From Phlegmacium glaucopus (Eukaryota > Basidiomycota > Agaricomycetes > Agaricales > Cortinariaceae): a DNA stretch of 64,000 bases. The DNA lies in the NCBI GenBank assembly GCA_015039465.1, contig MU130558.1:75208-139207 (forward strand), in the 5' to 3' direction. Both the position numbers and the translations under genes were made by a program. The notes below the pieces were generated by a model. The model had not been told where the DNA came from and searched no databases. It saw only the letters and a list, made by a program, of their open reading frames with translations. Positions 44,741-56,163 of the stretch are shown here, in pieces (position 1 is the first letter of the stretch; every line of letters starts with the position of its first letter).

Positions 44741-46190
44741 TATTCAGCGATGAATTCGAAGTGAAGTATATTAAATAGGTTACCAACGGCCTAACAACCT
44801 TGTTCTCAACTTGTTCAACACATTCCTGATGTTGCTACTTTGTTATTGCCACTGGGGTCCCAGTGACATGGAAACGTTTAGGCGCTAAGGTTCAAGTTGA
44901 GACTTTGGTCTTATTTCAAATTTGCTGGGCAACACCCAGAAGGCTGGTGCCTAAATATTATAGCCATGGTAAGTAGCCACCAGCAACCATAGAATCGCTG
45001 CCAGGCATTAGCGTCGTAAACAAGGTAACTTACGACCTTGTAACATTACCGATTTGGCCCGTTGTACCTAACAATTAAATTTAGAGTCCGCTTGCAAGCC
45101 GAGAGCAGTAGAACTGCAAATTCCGACTCCGCCACTAAGTGTGTATTTTTAGCGTTTAGGGCTATTGATATGAAAACGGATAGCAAGCCATGGAATTGTG
45201 GCAGAACATATTCAAATCCTACATATGAATTTTGAAGGTGACAAATGTATTTAAACTACTGTTTTATACTTGTATTTTTTTCTCGTGCCTAGAACATGAA
45301 TTAAACAACGTAGAAAGACGTAAAGGCTTGACCCTAGGCAGGTGCCAACCCCGGTCATGCCAACTCTGAATGAAACAACTAAGTACTAAGCGCCGCTTGG
45401 ATGGTACGCCAGTGTTGCATAGATTTGATAAGAGTGAGCAAAATTTGCTTGGCGACGGAATGATCAGCGAAGCTTAAATCTTTTACTACACATCTCTCCC
45501 CAACACCGAAAGAATCTGTGCGAGGCGACAATGAAGGCCTCCTTCCCAAGGCCAAATCTGGCATCGGGAGGTGATGATTAGGCAGATATAAGTCATCCGA
45601 TTCATCGGACGGTGACGACAGCTAGGGAGTGAGATTTCCCGTGGGTGTATAAACCGGCCGTTTTTGTCAGGCTATGAAGCATGGTTAAACAATTAGTATA
45701 AAATCAACTAAAATCATGGCGTACATCCTAATCTACTACCATACGACCATTCTGTATCAGTTTGTGAAGCTAGTATCGATGTCGTAAATGACCCGTCCCA
45801 ATCTAGCTAAGGCAGATTTCCCAGGCCTATTACCTAAAACGGATGAGCACGGGTCTAATTTGGAGTGGGTCCATACTATTACTACTAGTATCAACACCTT
45901 TGGTCTTCTCGGATATCACTCCTCGTGAGAGGTAACCATGCAGATAATATTATATCCGCCCGCTCGGACATGCGCTGAACAATCATATTAGGAATATGCA
46001 AACCTCATGCGTCATAGTTGAAAGATTCTGTTGTGGCATTTATCTAGCCCCCAAATCCCAGACACGGATGCGACGGGATACGACCCAGCTAAGAGTACAA
46101 CAAGTTCTCCATGTGGATGGCCACTCAGAAAATATATAAAGGAAATCGCACCTCTTGCTGAAGTTCATTGAGCACATTCGCATTGCAATT
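44741..46190. other. Intergenic region, nothing coding recognised
   Basis: A TATATAAA sequence around 46132-46139 lies about 55 bp before the aspartic protease start and is a good TATA-box candidate. The minus frame at 45564-45379 has no recognisable feature. Confidence 0.5.
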
Positions 46191-48381
46191 ATGGTGCCTG
46201 CAACTTTGTTGAGCACCTTTCTCTTCGCTTTGGCCGTTGCTGCTAACCCGATCGTCGCTGCCAACGTCATTGTGAAAAAGTCGTTACAGCTACATGCAAA
46301 ACCCTAGGTACCTTCTCGAATCTCCACTCGTGCGCCTTTGTTTGTATAAACAACCTCTTTTGGTAGCACGAGGTCCTGTGCTTCGCGACGATGTCCTCTT
46401 TTGGCACACATGTCGGTTACATGTGGAGCTACTACTCCACCTATAATGGAGGGTTACATAGTTAGAGAGCTTGGAGCGGTTGAAGGGTTCTAGTGCCATG
46501 ACCCCACAGCTTGCGTCATTACTTAACCAAAAGTGGTTGTTTATACAAACAAAGGCGCACGAGTGGAGATTCGAGAAGGTACCTAGGGTTTTTCATGTAG
46601 CTGTAATTACATTGCCCATTTCCAAACGCGTCAACACTACTCGCCTCCTCAACGTCCTCCAACGCGATCAGAATCGGGCAAAGGCTCTCAAGGGCACTGG
46701 TCAAGCGGAGACTACCGGAATCTCTCTCCACAACGATGCCGTGATTAACTCACAAGCCGACAACCAAGCTACAGCATACATTGCTTCCATCGGTGTAGGT
46801 AGCCCAGCTACGACCTGTAAGTGATTGCAGCAGTTGGTAACCGATTCAAAATTTGCTAACAGTTTCCCATCTTCACAGACGACCTTGTCGTTGACACTGG
46901 GAGGTGAGTTACGGGTTGGATGTGTCTTCGCTATCCACGGCTCAAATTATTTCATAGTTCAAATACCTGGATTGGAGCTGGTAAAGGCTATGTACGGACA
47001 AGCACGAGCTCCCAGACATCTGACTCTGTGGTGAGTGCGCCCGGAATTTTCTCAGCGTGTCTCCTGTGTTAAATAATTGGACCAATAGGCTGTCAGATAT
47101 GGCACAGGTTCCTTCTCCGGCAAGTCCTTGTTGAGCTCCCTAATCAGACATGAATTAATTGAGTGTTGAAAACACAGGCACCGAGTTCATTGATCGAGTT
47201 ACCATCGCTCCAGGCCTTGTCATCCCTGACCAATCGATTGGTGTTGCTTCGACAGTAAGTTAGTTACCTATACTACTTTCTCTTAATAATTGTTTTCTTA
47301 TACCATCTCCAGTCATCCGATTTCCAAGGTGTTGATGGTATCCTGGGGTAAGTTACGTTGTGTTTCTCAAAGCATCGATGCCAACGTTTTGTTAGAATTG
47401 GCCCAGTCGGTCTCACTCTCAGTCAGTTATTCTTTCATTAAAACTTCGCTCTCGTACTTGTCTTACTCTATGTAGAATCTTTGTCTCCTGATACAGGGTC
47501 TACCATCCCGACTGTCACTGACAAACTTTTCTCCGCGGGTGTGATTACTGCTCATGAAATTGGTGTCTCTTTCAAACCTATCACCAGCTCCACTGGTGAA
47601 CAATTGAATGGGGAAATTTCCTGGGGTTTGTTCAATTTTCATTTAAAACTTGAAGTCGAATTCTAAATTTCCCACAGGTGGAATCGATAGCTCCAAATTC
47701 ACTGGCTCAATCACATTCGCGTACGCATTGGGTAACCTCTTTTACTTATCTTTAGATTTACTTTTAAATCTCATAGCCCCATCACGGCCGCCACACTTGC
47801 AAAGAAGTACTGGGGTATCGACCAGTCCATCCTCTACGGCACAACCACCATCTTGTCCTCTAATCCTGGTATTGTTGACACAGGTGCGTCTAGCTGGAAT
47901 TGACATAAGGCGTTATCCTGATTGATAATAACATTGTAGGGACCACGCTCACTCTTATTGCCACTGATGCCTTCAACCGTTACCAAGCTGCCACCGGCGC
48001 CGTTATAGATCGCGCCACTGGTTTGCTCCGTATCACTTCTGCTCAATTTGCGAGCCTGAAGAATTTGTCCTTCATCATCAATGGCGTATGTATTTTTGTT
48101 ACATTTTTTTGCGGATCACTCATACATCTGTTATTTTTGGCCAGGTTTCATTCCAATTGACGCCCAACGCTCAAATATGGCCTCGTAGCCTTAACACTGC
48201 CATTGGTGGTGCAGCCAGTAACATTTACTTGATTATTGGCGACATCGGCGCCAACAGTGGATCTGGACTCGACTTTGTCAATGGCCAGACGTTCCTCGAG
48301 CGATTCTACTCTGTATACGACGCTGCCAACAAGCGGGTTGGATTGGCTACTACACCCTTCACCACCGCCACCACAAATTGA
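46191..48381 (+). CDS. Secreted A1 aspartic protease (polyporopepsin-like), exon 1 interrupted
   Basis: The start MVPATLLSTFLFALAVAANP is a signal peptide. A propeptide follows (TLPISKRVNTTRLLNVLQRD), then the mature enzyme. The first catalytic motif is YDLVVDTGSSNTWIGAGKGY, the flap region is AVRYGTGSFSGTEFIDRVTI, and the second catalytic motif is SNPGIVDTGTTLTLIATDAF; the end is KRVGLATTPFTTATTN. Both catalytic Asp residues (DTG and DTG) are present. About nine introns all keep phase, including a GC-AG intron (GCAAGT donor after TTCTCCG). A MITE at 46272-46605 sits inside exon 1 and introduces stops. Removing it with one ATT gives NVITLPISKRV in frame, so the gene is otherwise intact. Unless the insert is spliced out, this allele is a very recent pseudogene. 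Confidence 0.85.
46272..46605. mobile_element. MITE inserted in aspartic protease exon 1
   Basis: A 334-bp insertion has about 80-bp terminal inverted repeats: left TTACAGCTACATGCAAAACC and onward, right its reverse complement ending CATGTAGCTGTAA. ATT occurs on both sides (46269-46271 and 46606-46608). Excising the element plus one ATT restores the protease reading frame exactly. The arms are nearly identical (about two mismatches), which points to recent insertion. It encodes no protein. Confidence 0.88.
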
Positions 48382-49339
48382 GGATACCCGACAGATGTTG
48401 GGATTCGACCGATGAGAATATCTAGTTATGGAAAGAACGAAACACTTTTTTGTTTTATCTAATGTATTATTTTAAGCCTTACTTTATCAAGTCTGAAAGT
48501 CTTTGAATCGAAAGTGTGGTCCTGAATTGTTAAGCTGAGAACGATCACATGTGTTTTTCATATGGTACAGTAGGAGTTCTCATACTGCATAGCCTCGGGA
48601 CCGGCCATTGGGTTATGCATTAATAGATTTATGCAGGACGAAAAGTGTCACACATTGTGACATATGTGACCCTCTGACCAATTGGGCGACAGTGTTACTC
48701 TATCTAGGAACATGTTTTCGTAAAATACTGGGTCAACAAATATTTGAGTAGAGCTACATGCAACAACTCTGTACTTGCGTAATTGACAAGGCAATTCTAG
48801 GGAGAAGCTCTCACCTCCATACCTTGCACAAAAATTTTCGAGCCTTTCACAGAGCTTCATGACTTTACTAGTGTTCACGTCGCATGGGCAAGTCATTGAT
48901 ATTGATAGTACGAACTTCACCACAGGCAACTATGCGTTATAGCACTCTTTGTAACAGGGGCTTAGGCTTTTGTATGTAAGGTTTTGGTTTTGCGCGAGGT
49001 TTACAGGTGGGTTCAGGACCAGCAGGCATTTTCAGTATCATACTATCAATGATGTTTGCTCGACTCCTTACGAGGAAAATTCTGTCATTCCACCCTAAGT
49101 ACTATACCCTGTTAATATAAGCACTATTCTAAAATTGCAAGCAGTTGGTGGCGTTCCGAACCCTATGTCGTCGCCATTCATCAGTACAAATAAAATTCCC
49201 ACCTACTCCGATAATGTATATTGGGGTCCCCGGGCCTATGCATTATGCACCCCATTTCCCTGCGTCCCATGGTGGTTCCGACGCCAGACCTATGCATTAA
49301 TAGATTTATGCATCATGGCGTTATGCATTATGAAAACTC
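48382..49339. other. Intergenic region with a 22-bp direct repeat
   Basis: TATGCATTAATAGATTTATG plus CA occurs near 48614 and again near 49288. Otherwise no gene is supported, and the minus frame at 48929-48648 shows no domain. Confidence 0.45.
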
Positions 49340-49960
49340 AATGAAAACATCTAGTCAGTACTTTCAAGTGTCAAAAACGCTGATGCATCTTGACGATCTT
49401 GAATCATTCTCCTACGCGGTTACCAATACTATGGTCTCAATCAACCTATTACAGTTGAGATGGCCCGGGACATGGGATCAAAATGACGCATCCATTGCTG
49501 CCGCTCATAAGGCAGCCATAGGCAGCCATGCTGGTTTACCTAAGGAGATAATATTACGCCTTACCTTTGGATCCATTTTCCAGAATCTCCTCGCGAACTT
49601 GTGCACATTTCACTGGCCCCATGTGCTTTTCAAGATGCGGATGATAATATCCTTCTGGAGCTTATTGAACCTGCCAAGGTCTATTATGCGAAGTCTTAGG
49701 ATTTATCGATCGGGCAATCGTGGCTTTAGAGTCGGAGAATGCTCAGCGTAATACACCAACACCAACTACCACTCCTACCAACCATCAGGCTCTCTGGCTA
49801 CGCCACCCTTTCCCATACGCATTTGGGCTCCGCTTCGAAGAGACCAGCGGATGAGCCGGACATGGTCAATGACAGTCCGAGATCAAAGAAACAGAAACAG
49901 AGCGTGGTTAATCGCCTCAATTTAGGTACACATGCTTCCTCTCTCACACTGTCTGGTGCG
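49340..49960 (+). pseudogene. FunK1 protein kinase C-terminal relic
   Basis: The sequence translates in shifting frames to the C-terminal part of FunK1 (fungal-specific kinase family): HLDDLESFSYAVTN, then LRLTFGSIFQNLLANLCTFH with PHVLFKM. After a frame change it reads LELIEPAKVYYAKS, a stop, GFIDRAIVALESENAQRN, and FGLRFEETSGRAG. Related sequence occurs at 61657-62680 (GFIDQAVVALDLENA, FGFQFEETSGRAGYD). At least one stop and one frameshift mark it as decayed, and the N-lobe and active site are absent. Confidence 0.75.
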
Positions 49961-50563
49961 GAACGGTGGCAAGGTTTATACCCAGATATCCTTCATATCT
50001 CCATATTTGAGTTTCATGTACCCCATTGTAATATTGGCTGGGGCAAGTCACACTTTTACATTGTTATTGAAGGGCTGGCATTGGCATTCGGATTAGGAGG
50101 TTGTGGTAGAACGCGGTTGAAGCCGGAAAACAGAAGGTCCTATATAGCTTTTATTTTGTTCACGACTGTCGGACTACGCTTATATCCGTTTCGAAAATTC
50201 ACCCAAGCGGTCCGATGACAGCTCCACAAGTGCTTGACGGTATACTAAGAATGGGCAGTTACTTGATTCGCCTCAAGGCTCAGATGGGCAAGTGATTCTG
50301 TACCTGTTATTTAACGACCGGATCCTTGCAACACCCCCCACCCGACCAACCTTTGATAAGGACAGATTTTGCTAGTCAGCTACTTGTCGTTCGGGACTAA
50401 AACGACTCAATTTCCTAGACTCCACATTGACCCGAGACACGAATGTAATCGAATGCTGATAGATATCATCCTTCACACAAATACGAGCGTGGTCACTCTG
50501 AACTATGTACCAAGAATCGTTTTTGCAGGGATTGACGATCTTGAGCTGGAGTCGTGTATAGAT
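49961..50563. other. Intergenic region, nothing recognised
   Basis: This stretch lies between the FunK1 relic and the 3' end of the secreted-peptide gene. No supported exon or repeat was found. Confidence 0.45.
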
Positions 50564-50962
50564 TCAGGGCACCCAGATAGTACCGATGCGCATATGATCT
50601 CGAATATTCCGCCTGCGCTGTAGAACAAACGCACTCTCATTATGTAGGAAAAAGGCAACAATTGTGATTCTTACGAGCTGATCCTCGCGTCTATCCAGAA
50701 ATTTATCCAACAATTCCCGTCTGGATTGGAGTTCACGAGCGTCAACTTCAATGCCATTTAGCAGGTCACGGGCATGGAATTCGAGAACGTCAAGTTCACG
50801 ACCTTCGAAAGGATTGATGGCATCAAACAGCTAGACACAAAAGTTTTGGCTGATGGTTGAGATTTTTAATGATTGAGAAATGCTTACTACAGGCCTAGCA
50901 GATACCATAAAGTTTCCGGTCACCATAAGGCTCAAGAGAGTAAAAATCGCTGAAAGTCGCAT
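50564..50962 (-). CDS. Small secreted peptide precursor with dibasic sites
   Basis: Three short exons give about 94 residues. The signal peptide is MRLSAIFTLLSLMVTGNFMV with likely cleavage after VSA. Intron 1 is GTAAGC...TGTCTAG. Exon 2 encodes LFDAINPFEGRELDVLEF, then HARDLLNGIEVDARELQSRR and ELLDKFLDRREDQL. Intron 2 is GTAAGA...TCTACAG, and exon 3 ends RRRNIRDHMRIGTIWVP with a stop at 50564. The mature part is highly charged, with repeated AR(D/E)L and LDxR motifs and RR/RRR sites that a Kex2-type protease could cut. It lacks Cys. It resembles processed fungal secreted peptides in layout only; no family is recognised. It is too short and too split to be seen in simple ORF scans. Confidence 0.6.
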
Positions 50963-53336
50963 GAAGAACGTGGTTTAGTTGAATGGGTCGATATAATAGA
51001 GTTCAGGACCAGCCTGAAGTCTGAGAAATCCATGAGCAGATGACGGGCAGACATAGCAGAACTATAGAGCAGACCTTAGTAGTGGGCAATGACTCGAAAC
51101 TGCAGTGTGACACAGTGACGATATCAGTGTGACATTTTCTGGATTCGCACCGCTCCGCCTGTCATTGTGTCATTCAAGGCCCCAATCTATATCCATCCCA
51201 CCGTTCTCAGTTTTATACTAACATTAACCCCTTGCAAGTATGCCTTGAGGCTTGGATCTGACGAGAAACCTTGACTAAAGATTGACTAAAGAATGTGTTT
51301 CTAGAAACAAAATGGGGGAGTTATTCATTTGTCTATTTTTTTTTCTGTCAAGACATCAGACTATTTTCTTGAAACCCGGATGTTCCATTGATATTCTATT
51401 TCCAAACATTTCCACGACACAAATTCTGCCAAAGGCCCGATTGATTGTATGCAACGGGTGCATATACCTGTCATTCAGTGTCATACCAGTGGACCGTACA
51501 TTAGTACATTTGACAGAAGATAAAGATTTACGTTATGAACTTCGTCAGATCCTTCCTTTCATTCCATGGAATGTCTCCATGACTCTTCAAAACACAAGGT
51601 GTTTCGGAATTGGTGGGATGATCGAGGTATATTTGCCTGCTTTACAATAGGTTGCTGGCTTCGTGAAGAATGGTCCGATGGACCTGCCATCAGTAGACAA
51701 GAATAATATACCCCCCAAGTTGTTCATTGCTTTACATGAAGCTTTAAAGAGTCATCGCCTTGTGGGTTATTTTGCATATTCCATCTCGCATTAAATTGTC
51801 GTGAAAACTTATCATATCATTCACATCGCGAACATCATACTTATTTTATCTCCCAGCCTGACTTTACTCATAAGATTGACTTTCAACTTATTGTAACTAC
51901 GGTATTGTGGACTAGAACGCATCCGACTCCGCTCCTTAAGGATCATCTACTATCACTTCAGTTTCCTGACTTCGGCATCGTTTCCCAAACCCTATAGTCT
52001 AAAACTGTTTACCCGAGGTAGCGGGGTGGGAAGCATATACTATGATAATTGATAATATGATACAGCCACTGGGCGCTACTGTAAGGATCACATGATTTGC
52101 CGAGCGCTTCTTCAATTTGAGTTAGAGTTTCGAAGCCGAAGAGTTAGCGAACGCAGCAATTTACGAGGATGTCAAGAGGATGCTCCAAACTGAGCTTATA
52201 AACAACGACTCAATGACTCAATACATGGTTGCTCCGTATACTAAGAATTTTCTCATCCCAGGCTCGTACTTTGACTAGCACGAATCAACAAAAAATGGAA
52301 TACCAAGTGTTCTTGTCCGCGGTGTGTCTTTTTCTGATAGAAATATATCCATCACACAAATGGTTCTATCGTCGAGTTCCTGGCGGCTCTATTATTTACC
52401 GTTACTCATGGTGTATGTTTGGAATATCTATCTGCATTACATAACCCTCCTGGCTGGAGATAGTCTTTTGCCACTGAGAGACCTCACGAGTACGGTGACT
52501 CGGACGAGATGATTCTTGAAAATTGTTCAAGTTGACGTGAGAGTACATGACATGAATATCTTCGGCGTTGATTTTGATCTATCTGTTAGACTGTATATAT
52601 TAACCCCTTGATATGCAGTGGATATTGTATTGTTCCGGATTCGAAGCATGAAGGTCAGCTGCGTAACTGTGGTAAAATATAGGTAAGTAACTTCTGTCTG
52701 GCAGTGTCATACAGTTCTGATTGGAACCTAGAAAGCGGCCTTCTCATGAAGTCCTATGACCATGGATTACTAAACCGACTTTCGTTTTTAGCAGCTGTAA
52801 CTTATCGTCGCTTGATTCGGTTGTAATCCCGAAGACATAATCAATCTTTTTAGCTGGTAAAAGCCTGAAACCTGGACCGATCGTCTACTCTTCACGTTTA
52901 AAAAGTGGAACACTCCAGTCCACTTGTAAATTTCCAGTGGGTAAGTTAGTAATACATTATTCGATATCCGCCAATCACGCTGTAGCCCTAACCGTGAACC
53001 TCAAGTTTATCTTTGATGTATAAATTGACAAACCCCGACAAAGTTGTGTGGTTTGGCCTGTCAAAATGCCAATCGCTGATAACTATCAGAGACCCAACAA
53101 AACCCGGCGAAAGAGTAACTCCGAATCTCCAACCTGACAATTTCCAGCTTATAATAGATGCGCGTCTAGATTTATTCCTGCCTCAATGATATGTTTTTTC
53201 TCAGGGTCACGTTAAGGAAAAAACTACTTTGTAAATCATTGACCAAACGAAGTTTGGGGTAACCGGAAAGGACTTAAATAGAGGGTGTAGGAGACCATGA
53301 AGATACCAAGTTCCAACCCAATATTCATACTACAAC
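50963..53336. other. Long intergenic region
   Basis: About 2.4 kb without a supported gene. The plus frame 51282-51650 (122 codons) is not low-complexity but has no recognised domain and no clear splice partners. TTAAATAG at about 53273-53280 may serve as a TATA-like element for the downstream oxidase. Confidence 0.4.
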
Positions 53337-55457
53337 ATGTCCAACGACGATAACTATCCTATCCCCTTCGCCATTCAAGAAGAGATTCTCACTCATCATG
53401 CACGTTCTTTGATCGAACGTCATATTTCTCGGCTTGAATCTGCCCAGAAACTATCTGGCTCGGGAAAGAACGACGCTGCCGCGGCCAAACTCAAGGTCCC
53501 CGTTGGTATCTTGGGCGCTGGTCTGAGCGGTCTTTACACCGCTCTCATACTTCAGTCTATTGGCATCGCATGCGACGTTTTCGATAGCTCTAAAGAGGTT
53601 GGGGGTCGTATCAATACCCACAAATTCCCTGACAAAGCGGAAAAGCCATCCGACCCCCCTCATGCCGATCACGACGCTGGTGACTATGATTACTATGTCA
53701 GTGATATTCTTAGTTTTTATCGGCCTTTTGTTGACTATACAAACCCTCTAGGATGTTGGAGCTAGCTGTTTCCCGCTTCCCAAGAAAACCGATGGGGCCT
53801 ACAATTCTGGTGTTACAGCGCGTCTCGCCCATCTAATTAGTTATCTCAGCCTGGACGGCGACGACGGGAAACTTCTACCGTATTACCCCTTTTCGAAAGG
53901 GAATCCCGCCGTCGAATACTTCAATGGAGTTAGCGGCTACGTCGACAGCACCGGCAAATCCAGGCCCACTTACCAAGAGCCCACTAGTGGTGTAAGCGCC
54001 AAGTTTATAGAAGTCGGTGTGCCTGCTCTTGTCGATGACGTTATCGCCCCGTTTGCCCGTATGCTTGTCAACGACATTGTGAAGGGAGGAGATACCCGAA
54101 GTGACGACGGCTGGAGGTACATGATGTACAATGATGCCTACTCCGTTCGGGGCTACATGGCTACCAAATATCTTCCGAATAGCAACTTTGGGTTGCCCCC
54201 TGCTCATATTCCAATGTCTGTTGTGAATTGGTGCGAAACTCATGATGAAGGAACAGGTCATTACGACAGAGCACTCAGCGAGCGTGTTTTGGAATCCATC
54301 ATATCTCGTCCATCCAGTGAGGACGTGGACTGGATGTGCCTCGGGTAAGTTAGATTATTTGAAGGATCTAAAATACTTATAATATCTTCATCGTATAGGG
54401 GTGGCATGCATATATTACCGGACGCGATGAAAAAACAGTTAGATAGCAACAAGAAGACAAAAGTCAACTTCAAGATGGGAAGTCCAATCACCAAAGTCGG
54501 CTTGACGAACAAAGATGCTCCTCTGGCCGTGGAAAGGGGCAGCACTGTCAACAATTACAGTCATGTCATCTCGACGCTCCCTTTACCTATCCTTCGCACA
54601 ATTGACTTGACTGACAGTAAACTCAGCATCGATCAGAACAAGGCGCTTCGAGAATTAGCATATTCTCCTGCAGTCAAGATTGCCATACGTTTTGACGAAG
54701 CCTGGTGGACTCTTAAAGAGAATTTAAATATTGTTGGGGGACAATCGTTCACGGACCTTCCACTTCGCAATATTATATATCCGTCCTACGGCGTCGATGA
54801 CTCCAGACCATCCGAAACCCTCGTTGCCTCCTATTGTTGGACGAGCGACGCTGAGCGGCTTGGCGCACTCATCAATACTAATCAGAAGACTTGGGACGAT
54901 CAACTTCGAGAGGTCGTCTTAAGAGATCTGGCTCTCATGCACGGCATTGAGTACAAGTTTTTGAAAGAACATTACGTCGACATGCATGCCTTCGACTGGG
55001 GCCACAATCCAGAGTCCATGGGTGAGTAACTCCATCTCATTCAACAAACTTTTTTTGGCCTCAGATATTCAATAAGGTGGTTTCCCGTTGTTTGGCCCGG
55101 GAGAATTTGAGACTTTGTACACCTCCATGACAGTTCCTGCCGCAGACGGCAGACTCTTCTTCGCTGGAGATGCTATAAGTGTTCGTCACTCGTATGTCAC
55201 ATTCCATGTTATATCACCTCTTACCGAAGGGCTTATATATATCCCGACTTGAACGTAGGTCGATGGTCGGTGCACTCGACAGCGCTTGGGCAGCTGTTCA
55301 CAGCTTGTTGATTTACGCCGGGACAAAGGAACAACTCAAGGACTTCTACGATAAGTGGGGGAAGAACGGAGAGTGGTTCCAGGGGGTTTCTGCTGGGAAA
55401 GACGAATCCAAGATAGTCAACTTGCATAAGAGGCATCTTGAATTGGCTGGTCTCTAA
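53337..55457 (+). CDS. FAD-dependent amine oxidase, L-amino-acid-oxidase-like
   Basis: Five exons encode about 590 residues. The N-terminal FAD-binding Rossmann motif is VPVGILGAGLSGLYTALILQ, followed by EVGGRINTHKFP with the GGR motif. Later segments include DVGASCFPLP, WMCLGGGMHILPDAM, ELAYSPAVKIAIRFDEAWW and the C-terminal FAD-contact motif LFFAGDAISVRHS with GALDSAWAAVHSLL. All four introns have GT-AG borders and keep phase (for example GTCAGT...CTCTAG joining DYDYY to DVGAS). There is no signal peptide, so it is probably intracellular. The family oxidises amino acids or amines to imino compounds with release of hydrogen peroxide. The layout fits basidiomycete L-amino-acid oxidases used in nitrogen scavenging, but the substrate is not provable here. 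Confidence 0.85.
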
Positions 55458-55763
55458 ATCAAATGACAATAGGCGGCTTACACGCGCGCGCGAAGGATAG
55501 TAAATTGTAACATCACCCTTGATTTCTTTCTATGCCTCTTTTCCCTGACTGAATATCTCGATATCGAATCTGTTGTCTGCTCCAGAATCCATAGTTTTGA
55601 TGCGTTGTTTTCGTGTAACAAAGTGTTTTGAAATCCAAGTTGTGCTTTCCAGTATAATAACTAGTTGAGTGGCCATTGCCTTCAGCACAGCAGATCCGAC
55701 TCGGAGTGCTGTCAGATCAAGTGTCGAACAGATATCTTACGAATCTTACAGGGTCTTGCAATA

Positions 55764-55939
55764 TGGTTTGCACAAAAAAATTGTAGCGAAGCGTTATGAT
55801 GTGACCGCTTGTCAATCAGAATGAGGGATAGATGGTCGGGTCTTGACTTTCAAGTAGCTTCACTGTATTACTACAGGGATGTGTGGAAATGTGGCTGTCA
55901 GTCACATCAAACACTGCGGTGAATTTTTTGTGCAAACCA
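55764..55939. mobile_element. 176-bp TA-flanked MITE
   Basis: The termini TGGTTTGCACAAAAAAATT and AATTTTTTGTGCAAACCA are inverted repeats of about 18 bp with TA immediately outside both ends (55762-55763 and 55940-55941). It is a non-coding Tc1/mariner-like MITE in the intergenic DNA downstream of the oxidase gene. Confidence 0.75.
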
Positions 55940-56163
55940 TACAGGCTTGGCCTGGAAGCCCAAAGCCGGCCCCGTCCTTGTTGAAAATTCCAACGATTCA
56001 AAAACAGAAAAACATTAGACAAGAAAAAAACAATGGTTATTGAAATGTTGAAGTGAATACAACACTTCCGAAAAATATTTATAGTTTCCTACCCACAAGC
56101 ACCCATGCAAATAACTATTTATCGTTATCCCACCAATGCAAAGATAATCCTCCTCAACCACAC

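Noticed and set aside
45090..45140. Possible tRNA (GAACTGCAAATTCCGACTCCGC)
   Set aside because: It resembles a tRNA 3' half, but there is no A box and no acceptor pairing.
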